The translations under genes and the position numbers were made by a program. Of a DNA stretch of 64,000 nt, positions 18,137 to 28,088 are shown piece after piece. A model generated the notes under the pieces. It worked only from the letters and a program-made list of their open reading frames with translations, was not told the origin of the DNA and searched no databases. This DNA is from Candidatus Rhodoblastus alkanivorans (GTDB taxonomy: Bacteria > Pseudomonadota > Alphaproteobacteria > Rhizobiales > Beijerinckiaceae), in assembly GCF_022760755.1 (NCBI RefSeq), contig NZ_JAIVFP010000001.1:699501-763500 (forward strand). Reading direction: 5' to 3'. Each line of letters starts with the position of its first letter. Position 1 is the first letter of the stretch.

Positions 18137-20385
18137 TGACGGTAGCGGCGCGCGAGGCGAAAGAGGAAGCGACCCGGTTGCGTCTGCGCCTGCGCGGCGC
18201 GGTGCAGGGCGTCGGCTTCCGGCCTTTCGCCTATGGGCTCGCCGCGCGCTTTGCGCTCGGCGGTTTCGTGCGCAACGACGCCCAGGGCGTGACGGTCGAA
18301 GTGGAGGGCGCGCAGACGGAAGGCTTTGTCGCGGCGCTGCAACGCGAACTGCCGCCTTTGGCGCGGCTCGACGGCGTCGAGATCGAGACTTTGGCGCCGC
18401 GCGGCGAGCGCCGCTTTGTCATCGAGACGACGGCCCAGGGCGTCGCGCGCACGCGCATTCCCGCCGATTCCGCGACCTGCGAAAAATGCCTCGACGACCT
18501 GTTCGATCCGTCGAGCCGCTTTCATCTCTATCCTTTCGTCAATTGCACCCATTGCGGCCCGCGCTATACGCTTACCCAGCGCCTGCCCTACGATCGCGCC
18601 CAGACCTCGATGGCGCGCTTTCCCATGTGCGCGGATTGCGCGCGCGATTACGCCGATCCCACCAATCGCCGCTTCCACGCCGAGCCGATCGCCTGCCCCA
18701 ATTGCGGCCCGCGCCTGTCGCACGAGCCGGCGGAAATCGTCGCCGCCTTGCGCGTCGGAAAGATCGTCGCCCTGAAAGGGATCGGCGGCTTTCATCTGCT
18801 CTGCGACGCCAGGAACGCCGAAGCCGTCGCCCGTCTGCGCGCGCGGAAAAACCGCGAAGCCAAACCTTTCGCGATCATGGTCGCCAATGAGGCTTCCGTT
18901 TCGCTGTTCGCACGGCCGCGCGCGGAAGAACGCGCGCTCCTGCGCGCGCCCGCTCACCCCATCGTTCTCGTCGAGAGCCGAAAGATCCTGCCCGTCTCGG
19001 TTGCGCCGGATATGTCGCGTATTGGCGTAATGCTGGCCTATGCGCCGGTCCATCATCTGTTGTTTCACGCCGCCGGCGGACGGCGCGACGCGCCACAGGA
19101 TTTTGTTCTGGTCGCGACCTCGGCCAATCCCGGCGGCGCGCCGCTCATCATCGACAATGACGAGGCGCGGGAAAAGCTCGCCGCGATCGCCGACTTGATC
19201 GTCACGCACGACCGCGACATCGTCACGCGCGCCGACGACAGCGTGATGCAGATGGTGGACGGCGCTCCGGCCTTTCTGCGCCGCGCCCGCGGCTTCGTTC
19301 CCGAGCCGATCGACCTCGGCGAGGACGGCCCCTCAGTGCTCGCCTGCGGCGGCCATCTCAAGGCGACGCTCACTTTGACGCGCGAACGGGAAGCGTTCGT
19401 CTGCCAGCATGTCGGTGATCTTTCGGACGCCGAGACCTTTCGCTTCTATCGCGAAAGCGCGGCGCATCTGTTGCGCCTGCTCGATGTGAAGCCGGACGCC
19501 TACGCCTGCGATCTCCATCCCGATTATCTTTCGACGCGCTTTGCGGAAGAAAGCGGCGCGCCGGTCCTGCGCGTCCAGCATCACGCCGCCCATGTCGCGG
19601 CGATCGGCGCGGAACATGGCGTCGCCGGCGCGCTGTTCGGCGCGGCGCTCGACGGCCATGGCCTTGGCCAGAATGAATGCGGCAAGCCCGGCGGCAATTG
19701 GGGCGGCGAAGCTCTGCGGCTCGACGCGCGCGGCGGCTTTTTCCGCGCGGGCCATGTCGCGCCCTTGGCCCTGCCCGGCGGCGACCGCGCCGCGCGCGAG
19801 CCTTTGCGCATGGGCGTTGCGGCATTTGCGGCGCTCGGCCGCCTCGACGAGGCGGCGGGCTTTTTCGCGTCGCGGCCGGAGGCTGCCGAGCTTGCGCGGA
19901 TTTTTTCCGTGCGGCCGGCGCCTTTCACCACCAGTCTCGGCCGGCTGTTCGACGCCGCCTCCGCTCTGCTCGGCTTTTCGCGCCGTCAGGATTTCGAGGG
20001 ACAGGCGGCGATGCGGCTCGAAGCCCTGGTCGAAACGCCGCGCGCGCTCGCCGGCGGCTTCGTGTTGCGCGAGACTGAAGTTGATTTCGCGCCGCTTCTC
20101 GCCCATTTCATCGACACGCGGCCTGATCCGCGCGAGGGCGCGGAATTGCTGCATGGAACGCTCATCGAAGGGCTTGGTGCGTGGCTCGCGGCTTTGGCTC
20201 AGCCGGGCGAGAAAATAGCGCTTGGCGGCGGTTGCATGATGAACAGGATTCTGACGGAAGGTCTCGCAGGAATGCTGCGCGAAAATGGCTTTACGCCGCT
20301 GCTCGCGCGAAAAATTCCGCCAAACGATGGCGGCCTGTCGCTCGGCCAGGCGGTTCTGGCGCGTGCGAAGTTGAAGCAGGAGTAA
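18136..20385 (+). CDS. hypF: Carbamoyltransferase HypF
   Basis: The 749-residue protein has the full HypF order. An acylphosphatase-like N-terminus ([16 protein letters not shown]) is followed by two zinc-finger pairs (CEKCLDD, CTHCGP; CADCARD, CPNCGP), a YrdC-like domain and a C-terminal kinase/carbamoyltransferase domain with VQHHAAH and GGCMMN. It makes the cyano ligands of the NiFe site from carbamoyl phosphate, passing them to HypE. Length is normal. Confidence 0.95.
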
Positions 20386-20389
20386 AAAA

Positions 20390-20623
20390 ATGTGCCTGGC
20401 TATTCCCGTTCAGGTCACGGAACTGCTCGATGGCGACATGGCGCGTGTGACGCTCGACGGCGTGAAGAAGGAGATTTCGCTCGCGCTGGTCGATGACGTG
20501 AAGCCCGGCGATTACGTCATCCTCCATGTCGGCTATGCGCTCAACAAGATCGACGCCGACGAGGCGGAAAAGACTCTCGCCCTCTTGGCCGAGGCGGGGC
20601 AACTGCGGGAGTTCAGCGCATGA
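20390..20623 (+). CDS. hypC: Hydrogenase assembly chaperone HypC
   Basis: The 77-residue protein starts MCLAIPVQV with the essential Cys2. It escorts iron with HypD and binds the large subunit precursor. It begins four bases after hypF and overlaps hypD by 4 bp. Confidence 0.94.
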   Translation: MCLAIPVQVTELLDGDMARVTLDGVKKEISLALVDDVKPGDYVILHVGYALNKIDADEAEKTLALLAEAGQLREFSA

Positions 20624-21816
20624 AATATGTCGATGAATATCGCGACGGCAAGCTCGCGCGAAAAATCGCGGGAAAAATCCGCGACGAAGTCCGGCCCGGC
20701 AAATCCTATCGCTTCATGGAATTCTGCGGCGGCCACACTCACGCCATTGCGCGCTATGGGCTCGAAGATTTGTTGCCGCCCAATGTGCATATGATCCATG
20801 GCCCCGGCTGTCCGGTCTGCGTCTTGCCGGTCGGCCGCATGGACGATGCGATCAGGCTCGCGCGCCGGCCTGACATTACGCTGTGCACCTATGCCGACCT
20901 CATGCGCGTGCCGTCTTCCGACGGCATGAGCCTGCTGAAGGCCAAGGCGGCGGGCGCCGACATCCGCATGGTCTATTCGACGCTCGACGCTCTGCGCATC
21001 GCGCGCGCGGAGCCCGAACGCAAGGTGGTGTTCTTCGCCATCGGCTTCGAGACGACGACGCCGCCGACCGCTCTCGCCTTGCTGAATGCGCGAAGCCAGG
21101 GGCTGAAAAATTTCTTCGTCTTCTGCAATCATGTGCTTACCCCCGCGGCGATTTCCGCGCTCGTCGGAGATCCGAAGGCGGCTGCCTCTGTGCCGCTCGA
21201 CGGCTTTGTCGGCCCGGCCCATGTCTCGACCGTGATCGGCACGAAACCTTATGCGGAATTTGCCGAGAACTACGGCAAGGCGGTGGTGATCGCCGGCTTC
21301 GAACCGCTCGACGTGATGCAGGCCATTCTGATGCTGGTGCGCCAGATCAACGAGGGGCGGCACGAAATCGAAAACGAATATATTCGCGCGGTGACGCCAG
21401 AGGGCAATGTCAAGGCGCAGGACGTGGTGGCGAAGGTTTTCGAACTGCGCGAGGCGTTCGAATGGCGCGGCTTGGGCGCCGTGCCCTTCAGCGCGCTTAA
21501 ATTGCGCGAGGAATTTGCAGCTTTCGACGCGGAAAAGGTCTTCGACATCCACACCGTTGCGGCGCAGGACAATCCGGCCTGCGAATGCGGCGCGATCCTG
21601 CGCGGCGAGAAGAAGCCGGTCGATTGCAAATTGTTCGGCACGGTCTGCACGCCGGACAATCCGATGGGATCCTGCATGGTGTCGTCGGAAGGCTCCTGCG
21701 CCGCGCATTGGACTTATGGCCGCTTCCGCGACGCGGGCGCGGCGCGCGAAAAAGTGGACGCCAGTTTTTCGCAAAAGCGCCTCGCCAATCAAAAAGCTGA
21801 AAGGCAAGCCTCATGA
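20620..21816 (+). CDS. hypD: Hydrogenase maturation factor HypD
   Basis: The 398-residue iron-sulfur scaffold has the conserved blocks [31 protein letters not shown] and the C-terminal cysteine motif. With HypC it assembles the Fe(CN)2CO unit. ATGA overlaps link it to hypC and hypE. Confidence 0.95.
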   Translation: MKYVDEYRDGKLARKIAGKIRDEVRPGKSYRFMEFCGGHTHAIARYGLEDLLPPNVHMIHGPGCPVCVLPVGRMDDAIRLARRPDITLCTYADLMRVPSSDGMSLLKAKAAGADIRMVYSTLDALRIARAEPERKVVFFAIGFETTTPPTALALLNARSQGLKNFFVFCNHVLTPAAISALVGDPKAAASVPLDGFVGPAHVSTVIGTKPYAEFAENYGKAVVIAGFEPLDVMQAILMLVRQINEGRHEIENEYIRAVTPEGNVKAQDVVAKVFELREAFEWRGLGAVPFSALKLREEFAAFDAEKVFDIHTVAAQDNPACECGAILRGEKKPVDCKLFGTVCTPDNPMGSCMVSSEGSCAAHWTYGRFRDAGAAREKVDASFSQKRLANQKAERQAS

Positions 21817-22862
21817 ACGCGCCGCGCCTCAGGACGCGAAAACTTGACGTCAAAAACGGGCGGATCGACCTGACCCATGGATCGGGCGGCCGGGCGATGG
21901 CGCAACTGATCGGCGAGATTTTCCGCGAGGCTTTCGATAACGATCTGCTGGCCCAGGGCAACGATCAGGCTCAGTTCGACATGCCCGCCGGGCGGCTCGC
22001 CATGACCACCGACGGCTACGTCGTCTCGCCTTTGTTCTTTCCTGGCGGCGACATCGGCTCGCTCGCCGTCCATGGCACAGTCAACGATCTCGCCATGGCG
22101 GGCGCGCGGCCGCTCCATCTTTCCGCAAGCTTCATTCTCGAAGAAGGCTTTCCGCTTGGCGATCTCCAGCGCATCGCGCAAAGCATGGGCGCGGCGGCGC
22201 GGGCGGCGGGCGTCAAGATCGTGACCGGCGACACCAAGGTGGTCGAGCGCGGCAAGGCGGACGGCGTGTTCATCTCGACTGCCGGAATCGGGATCGTGCC
22301 GGAAGGAATTCATCTCTCTGGCGACCGCGCCCGCCCCGGCGACGTCGTCCTCGTCTCCGGCTCGATTGGCGATCATGGCGTCGCGATCATGTCGAGCCGC
22401 GAGAATTTGCAGTTTGAAACGCAAATCCTTTCCGATTCCGCCGCGCTGCATGGCCTGGTCGCGGAAATGGTTTCGGCCTGCGGCGCGCATTTGCGCCTGA
22501 TGCGCGATCCGACGCGCGGTGGTCTCGCGGCCACGCTCAACGAGGTCGCGCATCAGTCGGGCGTCGGAATCCGCATCAAGGAGGACGCGCTGCCGGTGAA
22601 AAAGGAAGTGGCGGCCGCCTGCGAATTGCTCGGGCTCGATCCGCTTTACGTCGCCAATGAGGGGAAACTCATCGCCTTTGTCGCGGCCGAGGCGGCGGAA
22701 AAGCTGCTGGCGGCGATGCGCGCGCATGAACTTGGCCGCGACGCCGCGATCATTGGCCATGTCGTGGAGGACGAGAACCATTTCGTGCAGATGGCGACGA
22801 GTTTCGGCGGCGACCGCATCGTCGACTGGCTGTCCGGCGAGCAATTGCCGCGCATCTGCTGA
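21813..22862 (+). CDS. hypE: Hydrogenase maturation protein HypE
   Basis: The 349-residue protein of the AIR-synthase-like fold opens with LTHGSGGRAM and ends in PRIC. The C-terminal cysteine receives the carbamoyl group from HypF, and ATP-dependent dehydration turns it into thiocyanate. It closes the hyp block and is followed 11 bp later by hoxA. Confidence 0.95.
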   Translation: MNAPRLRTRKLDVKNGRIDLTHGSGGRAMAQLIGEIFREAFDNDLLAQGNDQAQFDMPAGRLAMTTDGYVVSPLFFPGGDIGSLAVHGTVNDLAMAGARPLHLSASFILEEGFPLGDLQRIAQSMGAAARAAGVKIVTGDTKVVERGKADGVFISTAGIGIVPEGIHLSGDRARPGDVVLVSGSIGDHGVAIMSSRENLQFETQILSDSAALHGLVAEMVSACGAHLRLMRDPTRGGLAATLNEVAHQSGVGIRIKEDALPVKKEVAAACELLGLDPLYVANEGKLIAFVAAEAAEKLLAAMRAHELGRDAAIIGHVVEDENHFVQMATSFGGDRIVDWLSGEQLPRIC

Positions 22863-22873
22863 GGAAAAAGGAA

Positions 22874-24307
22874 ATGAATCCGTCCGGCGCCGTCCTCATC
22901 GTCGATGACGAATTGCGTTCGCGGGAATCGCTGCAGCGCGTCCTGAGCGAGGAATTCGACGTTCTCTGCGCCCAGAACGCGCAGGAGGCCGAGGCGATCC
23001 TGGCCGGCGATCTGGTTCAGGTAATTCTCTGCGACCAGCGCATGCCGGGTGAGACGGGTGTCGATTTCCTGCGTCGCGTGCGCGAGACCTGGCCCGATCC
23101 GGTGCGCATGATCATCTCCGGCTTTTCAGAATCGGAAGACATCATCGCCGGGGTGAACGAGGCCGGCATCTATCAATATATCACCAAGCCCTGGCACCCA
23201 GAGAGACTGATCGACTGCGTGCGCGACGCGGTCAAACTCTACCGCATGCAGAAGGAGCCGGGCGGGCTCGGCGCTGACGCCAAGCCCTCGCACGACACGC
23301 TCAACCGGGTGCTGGCGGATCGGCGGCGCGAACAGCGGCGGATGTTCGAATTCGACCGCATCGTGCACGAGCCCGACGGGCCGATGGGCGCGACGCTGGC
23401 TCTGGCGCGCCGGGCGACGCGCTATGACATATCTGTGCTGATCACCGGGGCGTCCGGCGCCGGCAAGGAGCTGCTGGCCCGCGCGATCCATTTTGGCTCG
23501 GCGCGCGGTGACAAATCCTTTGTCGTCGAGAACTGCGGCGCCCTTCCCGACGAATTGCTGGAAAGCGAATTGTTCGGCTGCAAGAAGGGCGCCTATACCG
23601 GCGCCTATCAGGACCGGATCGGCCTGTTCGAACTCGCCGACGGCGGCTCGATTTTTCTCGACGAAGTGGGCGAGACCTCGCCGGCCTTTCAGGTGAAATT
23701 GCTGCGCGTGCTGCAGGAGCACGAAATCCGCCCGCTCGGCGCGGCGCGCTCGCGCAAGGTGGACGTGCGGGTGATTTCGGCGACCAATCGCGATCTGGAA
23801 AGCGAGGTCGAAGCCGGACGGTTTCGCCGCGATCTCTTTTATCGCCTCAACGCCTTTCCGATTCATCTGCCCTCGCTCGCAGAACGCCCGGACGATATTC
23901 CGGCGATCGCCGCCAATCTTCTCGCCGAGGTCAATCGCGCCTTCCGCCGCAATGTGAAAAGCTTTGCCCCGGAAACGATGGCGCTGCTGCGGGCCCATTC
24001 CTGGCCCGGCAATATTCGCGAATTGCGCAACGAGATTCAGCGCATGGTGGCCATGTCGGACGACGACGCGCCGCTCGCCCCGGAACTGCTCTCGCCACGC
24101 ATGGGATCGGGGCCGACGGCGGCCCTTCCGGGCGACGCCCTGAAGGACCAGGTCGAGAGCCTCGAGCGCGCGATTATCGCCCGCGCCCTGGAAGAGCTCG
24201 ACGGCAACATTAGCCGGGCGGCGGAAAGGCTCGGCCTGTCGCGCGTGGGCTTGCGCGCCAAGATAGAGCGCTATCAATTGCGCAGGGATTTGAACGATGT
24301 CGGCTGA
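22874..24307 (+). CDS. hoxA: Hydrogenase response regulator, NtrC family (HoxA/HupR)
   Basis: The 477-residue regulator has a receiver domain with phosphoacceptor Asp54 (CDQRMPGE), an AAA+ domain with Walker A TGASGAGKE and Walker B LDEVGE, and a Fis-type helix-turn-helix at the end. The sigma-54 contact loop reads GAYTGA (residues 239-244), an allowed variant of GAFTGA. This fits the sigma-54 promoter before hupS and is closer to HoxA of Cupriavidus/Bradyrhizobium than to HupR of Rhodobacter, which uses sigma-70 promoters. It is the probable output of HupUV-HupT signalling. It overlaps hupT by 11 bp. Confidence 0.9.
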   Translation: MNPSGAVLIVDDELRSRESLQRVLSEEFDVLCAQNAQEAEAILAGDLVQVILCDQRMPGETGVDFLRRVRETWPDPVRMIISGFSESEDIIAGVNEAGIYQYITKPWHPERLIDCVRDAVKLYRMQKEPGGLGADAKPSHDTLNRVLADRRREQRRMFEFDRIVHEPDGPMGATLALARRATRYDISVLITGASGAGKELLARAIHFGSARGDKSFVVENCGALPDELLESELFGCKKGAYTGAYQDRIGLFELADGGSIFLDEVGETSPAFQVKLLRVLQEHEIRPLGAARSRKVDVRVISATNRDLESEVEAGRFRRDLFYRLNAFPIHLPSLAERPDDIPAIAANLLAEVNRAFRRNVKSFAPETMALLRAHSWPGNIRELRNEIQRMVAMSDDDAPLAPELLSPRMGSGPTAALPGDALKDQVESLERAIIARALEELDGNISRAAERLGLSRVGLRAKIERYQLRRDLNDVG

Positions 24308-25664
24308 GCGCCGCGATCGGCCGGAAAATATCCTCGCCCTTACCGGTACGGGAATCGAGACCGAACTGACCGACAATCAGGAATCGGTCTGGCAGGATGT
24401 CGTCAAAAGGGTGGACGAGGTCTATTCCGACCTCCTGCGTTACGAGGCCGATCTCGAACGCAAGAATGCCGAGCTGGAAGAGGCGCAATGCTTCATTTCG
24501 AGCGTGATCGCTTCGGTTTCGGACATTCTCATCGTCTGCGACGACAAGGGGCAGGTGCTGCAGGCCAATCCGGCCTTTGTCGCTCTCCTCGGCCGGGCCG
24601 AAAACGAGCTGGCTGGCCTGCCGCTGCAGGACCTTATCGTCGCCGAGGACCGCGAACAGGCGCGCCGCTGTTTTTGCACCGGCGACCGCGGCGAGGGGCG
24701 GAGCGCCGTGACGGATTGCGAATTGCGCTTTCTCGGAGCGCAGGGGCCGTCGGACATGATGGCGATCAATTTTTCCGGCCGGTTCGATCATTCGGGCCAC
24801 TGCGTCGGCGCGGTGCTCACCGGGCGACCGATCGGCGAATTGCGCCGGGCCTATCAGGCTTTGCACAAAGCTCATCTCGACTTGCAGCAGGCCCAGCGCA
24901 AGCTGATCGAACAGGAGAAAATGGCGAGCCTCGGCCGTCTGGTCGCCGGCGTCGCGCATGAACTGAACAACCCGATCTCCTTCGTCTATGGCAATGTCCA
25001 TGTGCTCGACCGCTACCGCAAAACTCTGGCGGATTATTTCGCGGAGGAAGCGCGGCGGGACGATTCGGACGCAAGCGAATTGCGCCGCAAATATCGGGTC
25101 GGCTCCATCCTGGCCGATTTGGAGCCGCTCATTGAAGGCACGCTCGAGGGCGCAAAGAGAATTAGCGAGATCGTCAAGAACCTGCGGCGAATTTCGTTCA
25201 ATCGCGCGCATGAGGCGCAAAGAATCGACGTCGAGCGCCTTTTGACCACGGCGACGCAATGGTCGGCGCGCGCCAAAAAGAATCACGCCGTCATCGACCT
25301 CGATGTCGCGCCCGGTCTCGTCGTCTGGGGAAATGAGGGGCAGATTCACCAGATCGTGGTCAATCTGATCGACAACGCCATAGACGCCGTGCGGGCGAGC
25401 AAAAAGCCGCATATCGAAGTCCGCGCGGCCGCGGCCGGCGGCGAGATCGAGATTTCCGTCGCCGACAATGGTCCCGGCATCGCCGACGTCGCCTTCGACA
25501 AAATGTTCGAGCCGTTCTTCACCACCAAGACGGTGGGCGAGGGCACCGGACTCGGCCTGTGGATTTCCTACGCCATCGCCCGCGAGCACGGCGGCTCCAT
25601 CTCGGCGGCCAATCGCGAGCATGGCGGCGCGATTTTCATCCTGCGGCTTCCGGTCGGCGGCTGA
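24297..25664 (+). CDS. hupT: Hydrogenase sensor histidine kinase (HupT/HoxJ)
   Basis: The 455-residue soluble kinase has a coiled N-terminus, a PAS domain (about 65-175), a dimerisation domain with His221 in GVAHELNNP and an ATPase domain with N and G boxes ([27 protein letters not shown]). No membrane helix is visible, in keeping with direct contact with the cytoplasmic HupUV sensor. It should control HoxA by phosphorylation. It is the last gene of the locus; an IS remnant follows. Confidence 0.92.
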   Translation: MSAERRDRPENILALTGTGIETELTDNQESVWQDVVKRVDEVYSDLLRYEADLERKNAELEEAQCFISSVIASVSDILIVCDDKGQVLQANPAFVALLGRAENELAGLPLQDLIVAEDREQARRCFCTGDRGEGRSAVTDCELRFLGAQGPSDMMAINFSGRFDHSGHCVGAVLTGRPIGELRRAYQALHKAHLDLQQAQRKLIEQEKMASLGRLVAGVAHELNNPISFVYGNVHVLDRYRKTLADYFAEEARRDDSDASELRRKYRVGSILADLEPLIEGTLEGAKRISEIVKNLRRISFNRAHEAQRIDVERLLTTATQWSARAKKNHAVIDLDVAPGLVVWGNEGQIHQIVVNLIDNAIDAVRASKKPHIEVRAAAAGGEIEISVADNGPGIADVAFDKMFEPFFTTKTVGEGTGLGLWISYAIAREHGGSISAANREHGGAIFILRLPVGG

Positions 25665-25792
25665 CGATTTTCCTTCATGTCATGTCATGCATGTCCCGAA
25701 GCATGAGCGTCGCAGGCCTTGGTCTTCGATTCCGCCGCGCGCGTCGATAAATGTCTCCTTCGGCAATTTGATTTGTCGCGCGCGCGGCCGCG

Positions 25793-25975
25793 CGGCTTCG
25801 GCGCAGCGTGAAATACCAGGAGGTCTATCTCCGCGCCAACGCCAGCGTCGGCGCGCGCGCCTCAATCGGCCGTTATCTGGACTTTTACAATGCCAGGCTG
25901 CCTCATTCGTCCCTTGACCGACGCACGCCGGACGAGGCCTACTTCACCCCGGCGCCCTGCAAGGCGGTGGCATGA
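25793..25975 (+). pseudogene. IS3-family transposase (OrfB) C-terminal remnant
   Basis: The frame encodes the closing part of an IS3-family integrase-type transposase: RSVKYQEVYLRA, then IGRYLDFYNARLPHSSLDRR and TPDEAYF, followed by a stop at 25973. The upstream catalytic DDE part is missing and there is no start codon. The usual Trp before RSVKY is Arg here, so the copy is decaying. The sequence up to about 26145, with a tail containing GTTCAGACAGCCGGGACCAG, resembles the right end of such elements. Confidence 0.78.
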
Positions 25976-26150
25976 ACCAAAGGTCCGCGAAGCGAATTTT
26001 CCGCCGCGCGCTGGACGGGACTTCGGTCGGGCTACGCCCTCCCTGCATCACGCCCAACGCGTGAAACCAAGCAAAGAGAAACCCGGCAGATTCCTCTTAT
26101 CCTTCGCGGGAATTTGTTCAGACAGCCGGGACCAGCTCTCTTCAGATTTA
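25976..26150 (+). mobile_element. Right-end flank of the IS3-family remnant
   Basis: Non-coding DNA after the transposase stop, including TCGGTCGGGCTACGCCC and the terminal GTTCAGACAGCCGGGACCAG block near 26114-26133. It resembles the 3' end of IS3-group elements. No matching left end is visible after hupT, so the element is truncated. Confidence 0.45.
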
Positions 26151-26242
26151 AATCATTTTAATCTCTTGGCCAAATTCCGGAAAGGCGGCCGCGCGTAGCA
26201 TGCCTCCACCTTCGTTGAGCTTGACGATTTCAAGGAGGCGTC

Positions 26243-27751
26243 ATGTCAAACCCCAGATCAGACCCCCAATCGAACAACGCATCATCGACCCGCAGCCGTC
26301 TGCTCGCGTCGGCCGCCGCTTTGGCCCTGCTCGCGTCCGGCGCGGCCGGGGAGTTCGTCCTCGGCAATGTCCCGGCCGCCCGGGCGGCGGCGGTGAACAC
26401 CGCCGATCTCGCCACGCAATCGGCGCCGTCCTTCGCGCCGTTGATCGCCCGGGTGAAGCCCGCCGTGGTGTCGATCAAGGTCCAGTTGGAAAGCGAAAAT
26501 GTCACGTTCAATGGCCGGACCGAGCCGTTCGAGAACCTTCCCCCGCAGGCAAGGAAATTCTTCAAGGAATTCGGCGATGAGAACGGCCTGCCGCGACTCC
26601 GGCCGGAGCCGATCATCGGCCAGGGATCCGGATTTTTCGTTTCGAGCGACGGCTATATCGTCACCAACAACCATGTCGTCGATCACGCCAAGACCGCCAC
26701 GGTGACGATGTCCGACGGCAAGATCGTCAGCGCCAAGGTGATCGGCACGGATCCGAAAACCGATCTGGCGCTGTTGAAGGTCGATCACCCCGGCGACTAT
26801 CCCTATGTCGCCTTCGCCAAGACGAAGCCGCGGGTCGGCGACTGGGTGGTCGCGATCGGCAATCCCTATGGATTGGGCGGGACGGCGACCGCCGGCATCG
26901 TTTCGGCGGAAGGCCGCGACATCGGCGCCGGCCCCTATGAGCATTTCATGCAGATCGACGCGCCGATTAACAAGGGCAATTCCGGCGGCCCGACCTTCAA
27001 CGCCGACGGACATGTGGTCGGCGTGAACACGATGATCATCTCGCCGTCTGGCGGCAGCGTCGGCATCGGCTTCGACATTCCGGCCGATACGGTGCAATAT
27101 GTGGTCAATGCGCTGGAGCATGGCGGCGTCGTCAGGCGCGGCTATCTCGGCGTCATGGTTCAGCCGGTCACCCAGGACATGGCCGAGGGCCTTGGTCTCG
27201 ACAAGGTCGGCGGCGCAATCATCGACAAGACCGAACCGGGAACGCCTGCCGCCGGGGCTGGATTGGCGACGGGCGACGTGATCGTCAAGCTCGACGGCCA
27301 GGCGGTCGCCAGCGCCGGCGATCTCACCCGCCGCATTGGCGAGATGAAGCCCGGTACGCAAGTTGAGCTGGCCTATTGGCGTGATGGAGCTGAAAAGACC
27401 GTCACCCTGACGCTTGCCGGTCAGCCCGGCGCGAAGATCGCCATGGCTGAAAACGCCGAGGGCGCCGCGCATGAATGGCTGGGCCTGCAACTGGCGCCGG
27501 CTGGAGAGGTGACCGGGGCCGGCGGGAAGGGCGTCGCGATCACCGGAGTCGACCCCGACGGCCGCGCCGCCGCCAAGGGCGTGAAGGAGGGCGACGTCAT
27601 TCTCAGCGTTTCCGGCAAGTCGGTTTCCACGCCCGCGGAGGTTCACGACGAAATCGACTCGGCGAAGAAGGAGGGCAGGAAGGCCGTGCTGTTCCAGATC
27701 AAGACTGCCGCGGGCGAACGTTTCGTCGCCTTTGCCTTCCCGAGCGCCTGA
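26243..27751 (+). CDS. degP: Deg/HtrA family periplasmic serine protease
   Basis: The 502-residue protein has an N-terminal signal or anchor helix (about 20-36) and a trypsin-like domain with the triad His (NNHVVDHA), Asp (DLALLKV) and Ser (GNSGGP). Two PDZ domains follow (GYLGVMVQP onward and the C-terminal VDPDGRAAAKGV block). It is a Do-type protease that degrades or refolds damaged envelope proteins. The ATG at 26243 is preceded by AAGGAGG. No partner genes are adjacent. DegP, DegQ and MucD cannot be told apart here. Confidence 0.9.
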   Translation: MSNPRSDPQSNNASSTRSRLLASAAALALLASGAAGEFVLGNVPAARAAAVNTADLATQSAPSFAPLIARVKPAVVSIKVQLESENVTFNGRTEPFENLPPQARKFFKEFGDENGLPRLRPEPIIGQGSGFFVSSDGYIVTNNHVVDHAKTATVTMSDGKIVSAKVIGTDPKTDLALLKVDHPGDYPYVAFAKTKPRVGDWVVAIGNPYGLGGTATAGIVSAEGRDIGAGPYEHFMQIDAPINKGNSGGPTFNADGHVVGVNTMIISPSGGSVGIGFDIPADTVQYVVNALEHGGVVRRGYLGVMVQPVTQDMAEGLGLDKVGGAIIDKTEPGTPAAGAGLATGDVIVKLDGQAVASAGDLTRRIGEMKPGTQVELAYWRDGAEKTVTLTLAGQPGAKIAMAENAEGAAHEWLGLQLAPAGEVTGAGGKGVAITGVDPDGRAAAKGVKEGDVILSVSGKSVSTPAEVHDEIDSAKKEGRKAVLFQIKTAAGERFVAFAFPSA

Positions 27752-27783
27752 ACCGGCGCCGGTCGCGCGGAGAACACAAATCC

Positions 27784-27816
27784 ATCGCCGATCGTGATCT
27801 CATCATGATCGGCGAT
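27784..27816 (+). terminator. Stem-loop after the Deg protease gene
   Basis: A 14-bp stem with one G-T pair (27784-27797 with 27803-27816) and a 5-nt loop begins 32 bp after the stop codon. No strong T-tract follows, so it may also act as an mRNA-stabilising end. Confidence 0.55.
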
Positions 27817-27837
27817 CGCTGTTATTCGATTGATAGT

Positions 27838-27877
27838 AAAAAAAATAAAAACGCCGCCGCGGCGGCCGCGGCGGGCG
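27838..27877 (-). terminator. Rho-independent terminator for the xoxF transcript
   Basis: On the minus strand a GC-rich hairpin (core 27856-27862 with 27866-27872, loop 3) is followed by TTTTTATTTTTTTT. It lies about 210 bp beyond the xoxF stop and faces the Deg protease transcript. Confidence 0.75.
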
Positions 27878-28043
27878 CTTCAGCGTGTCGTCCCGTTTCG
27901 GAGTGGAAACTGAACCGTGTTGACGCTAGGCGCAAACTGTGGCCGATCAAAGATGAAGACGGAAATTTCCCGTACGACTTGTCCGGTTCGCGCGCAAGCT
28001 CGACGCTGTCGCCAAGCGCCTCTTGCCTTTGTCGCCAGCGCAA

Positions 28044-28074
28044 ATCCTCCGGGCGGCGTCGCCGCCCGGAGGAT
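28044..28074 (-). terminator. Perfect 15-bp palindromic hairpin directly after xoxF
   Basis: Bases 28044-28058 and 28060-28074 are exact reverse complements around a single base, 14 bp beyond the xoxF stop. There is little T-tract, so it may be a stability hairpin that precedes the true terminator further on. Confidence 0.6.
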
Positions 28075-28088
28075 CGTCGTGAGCGAAA

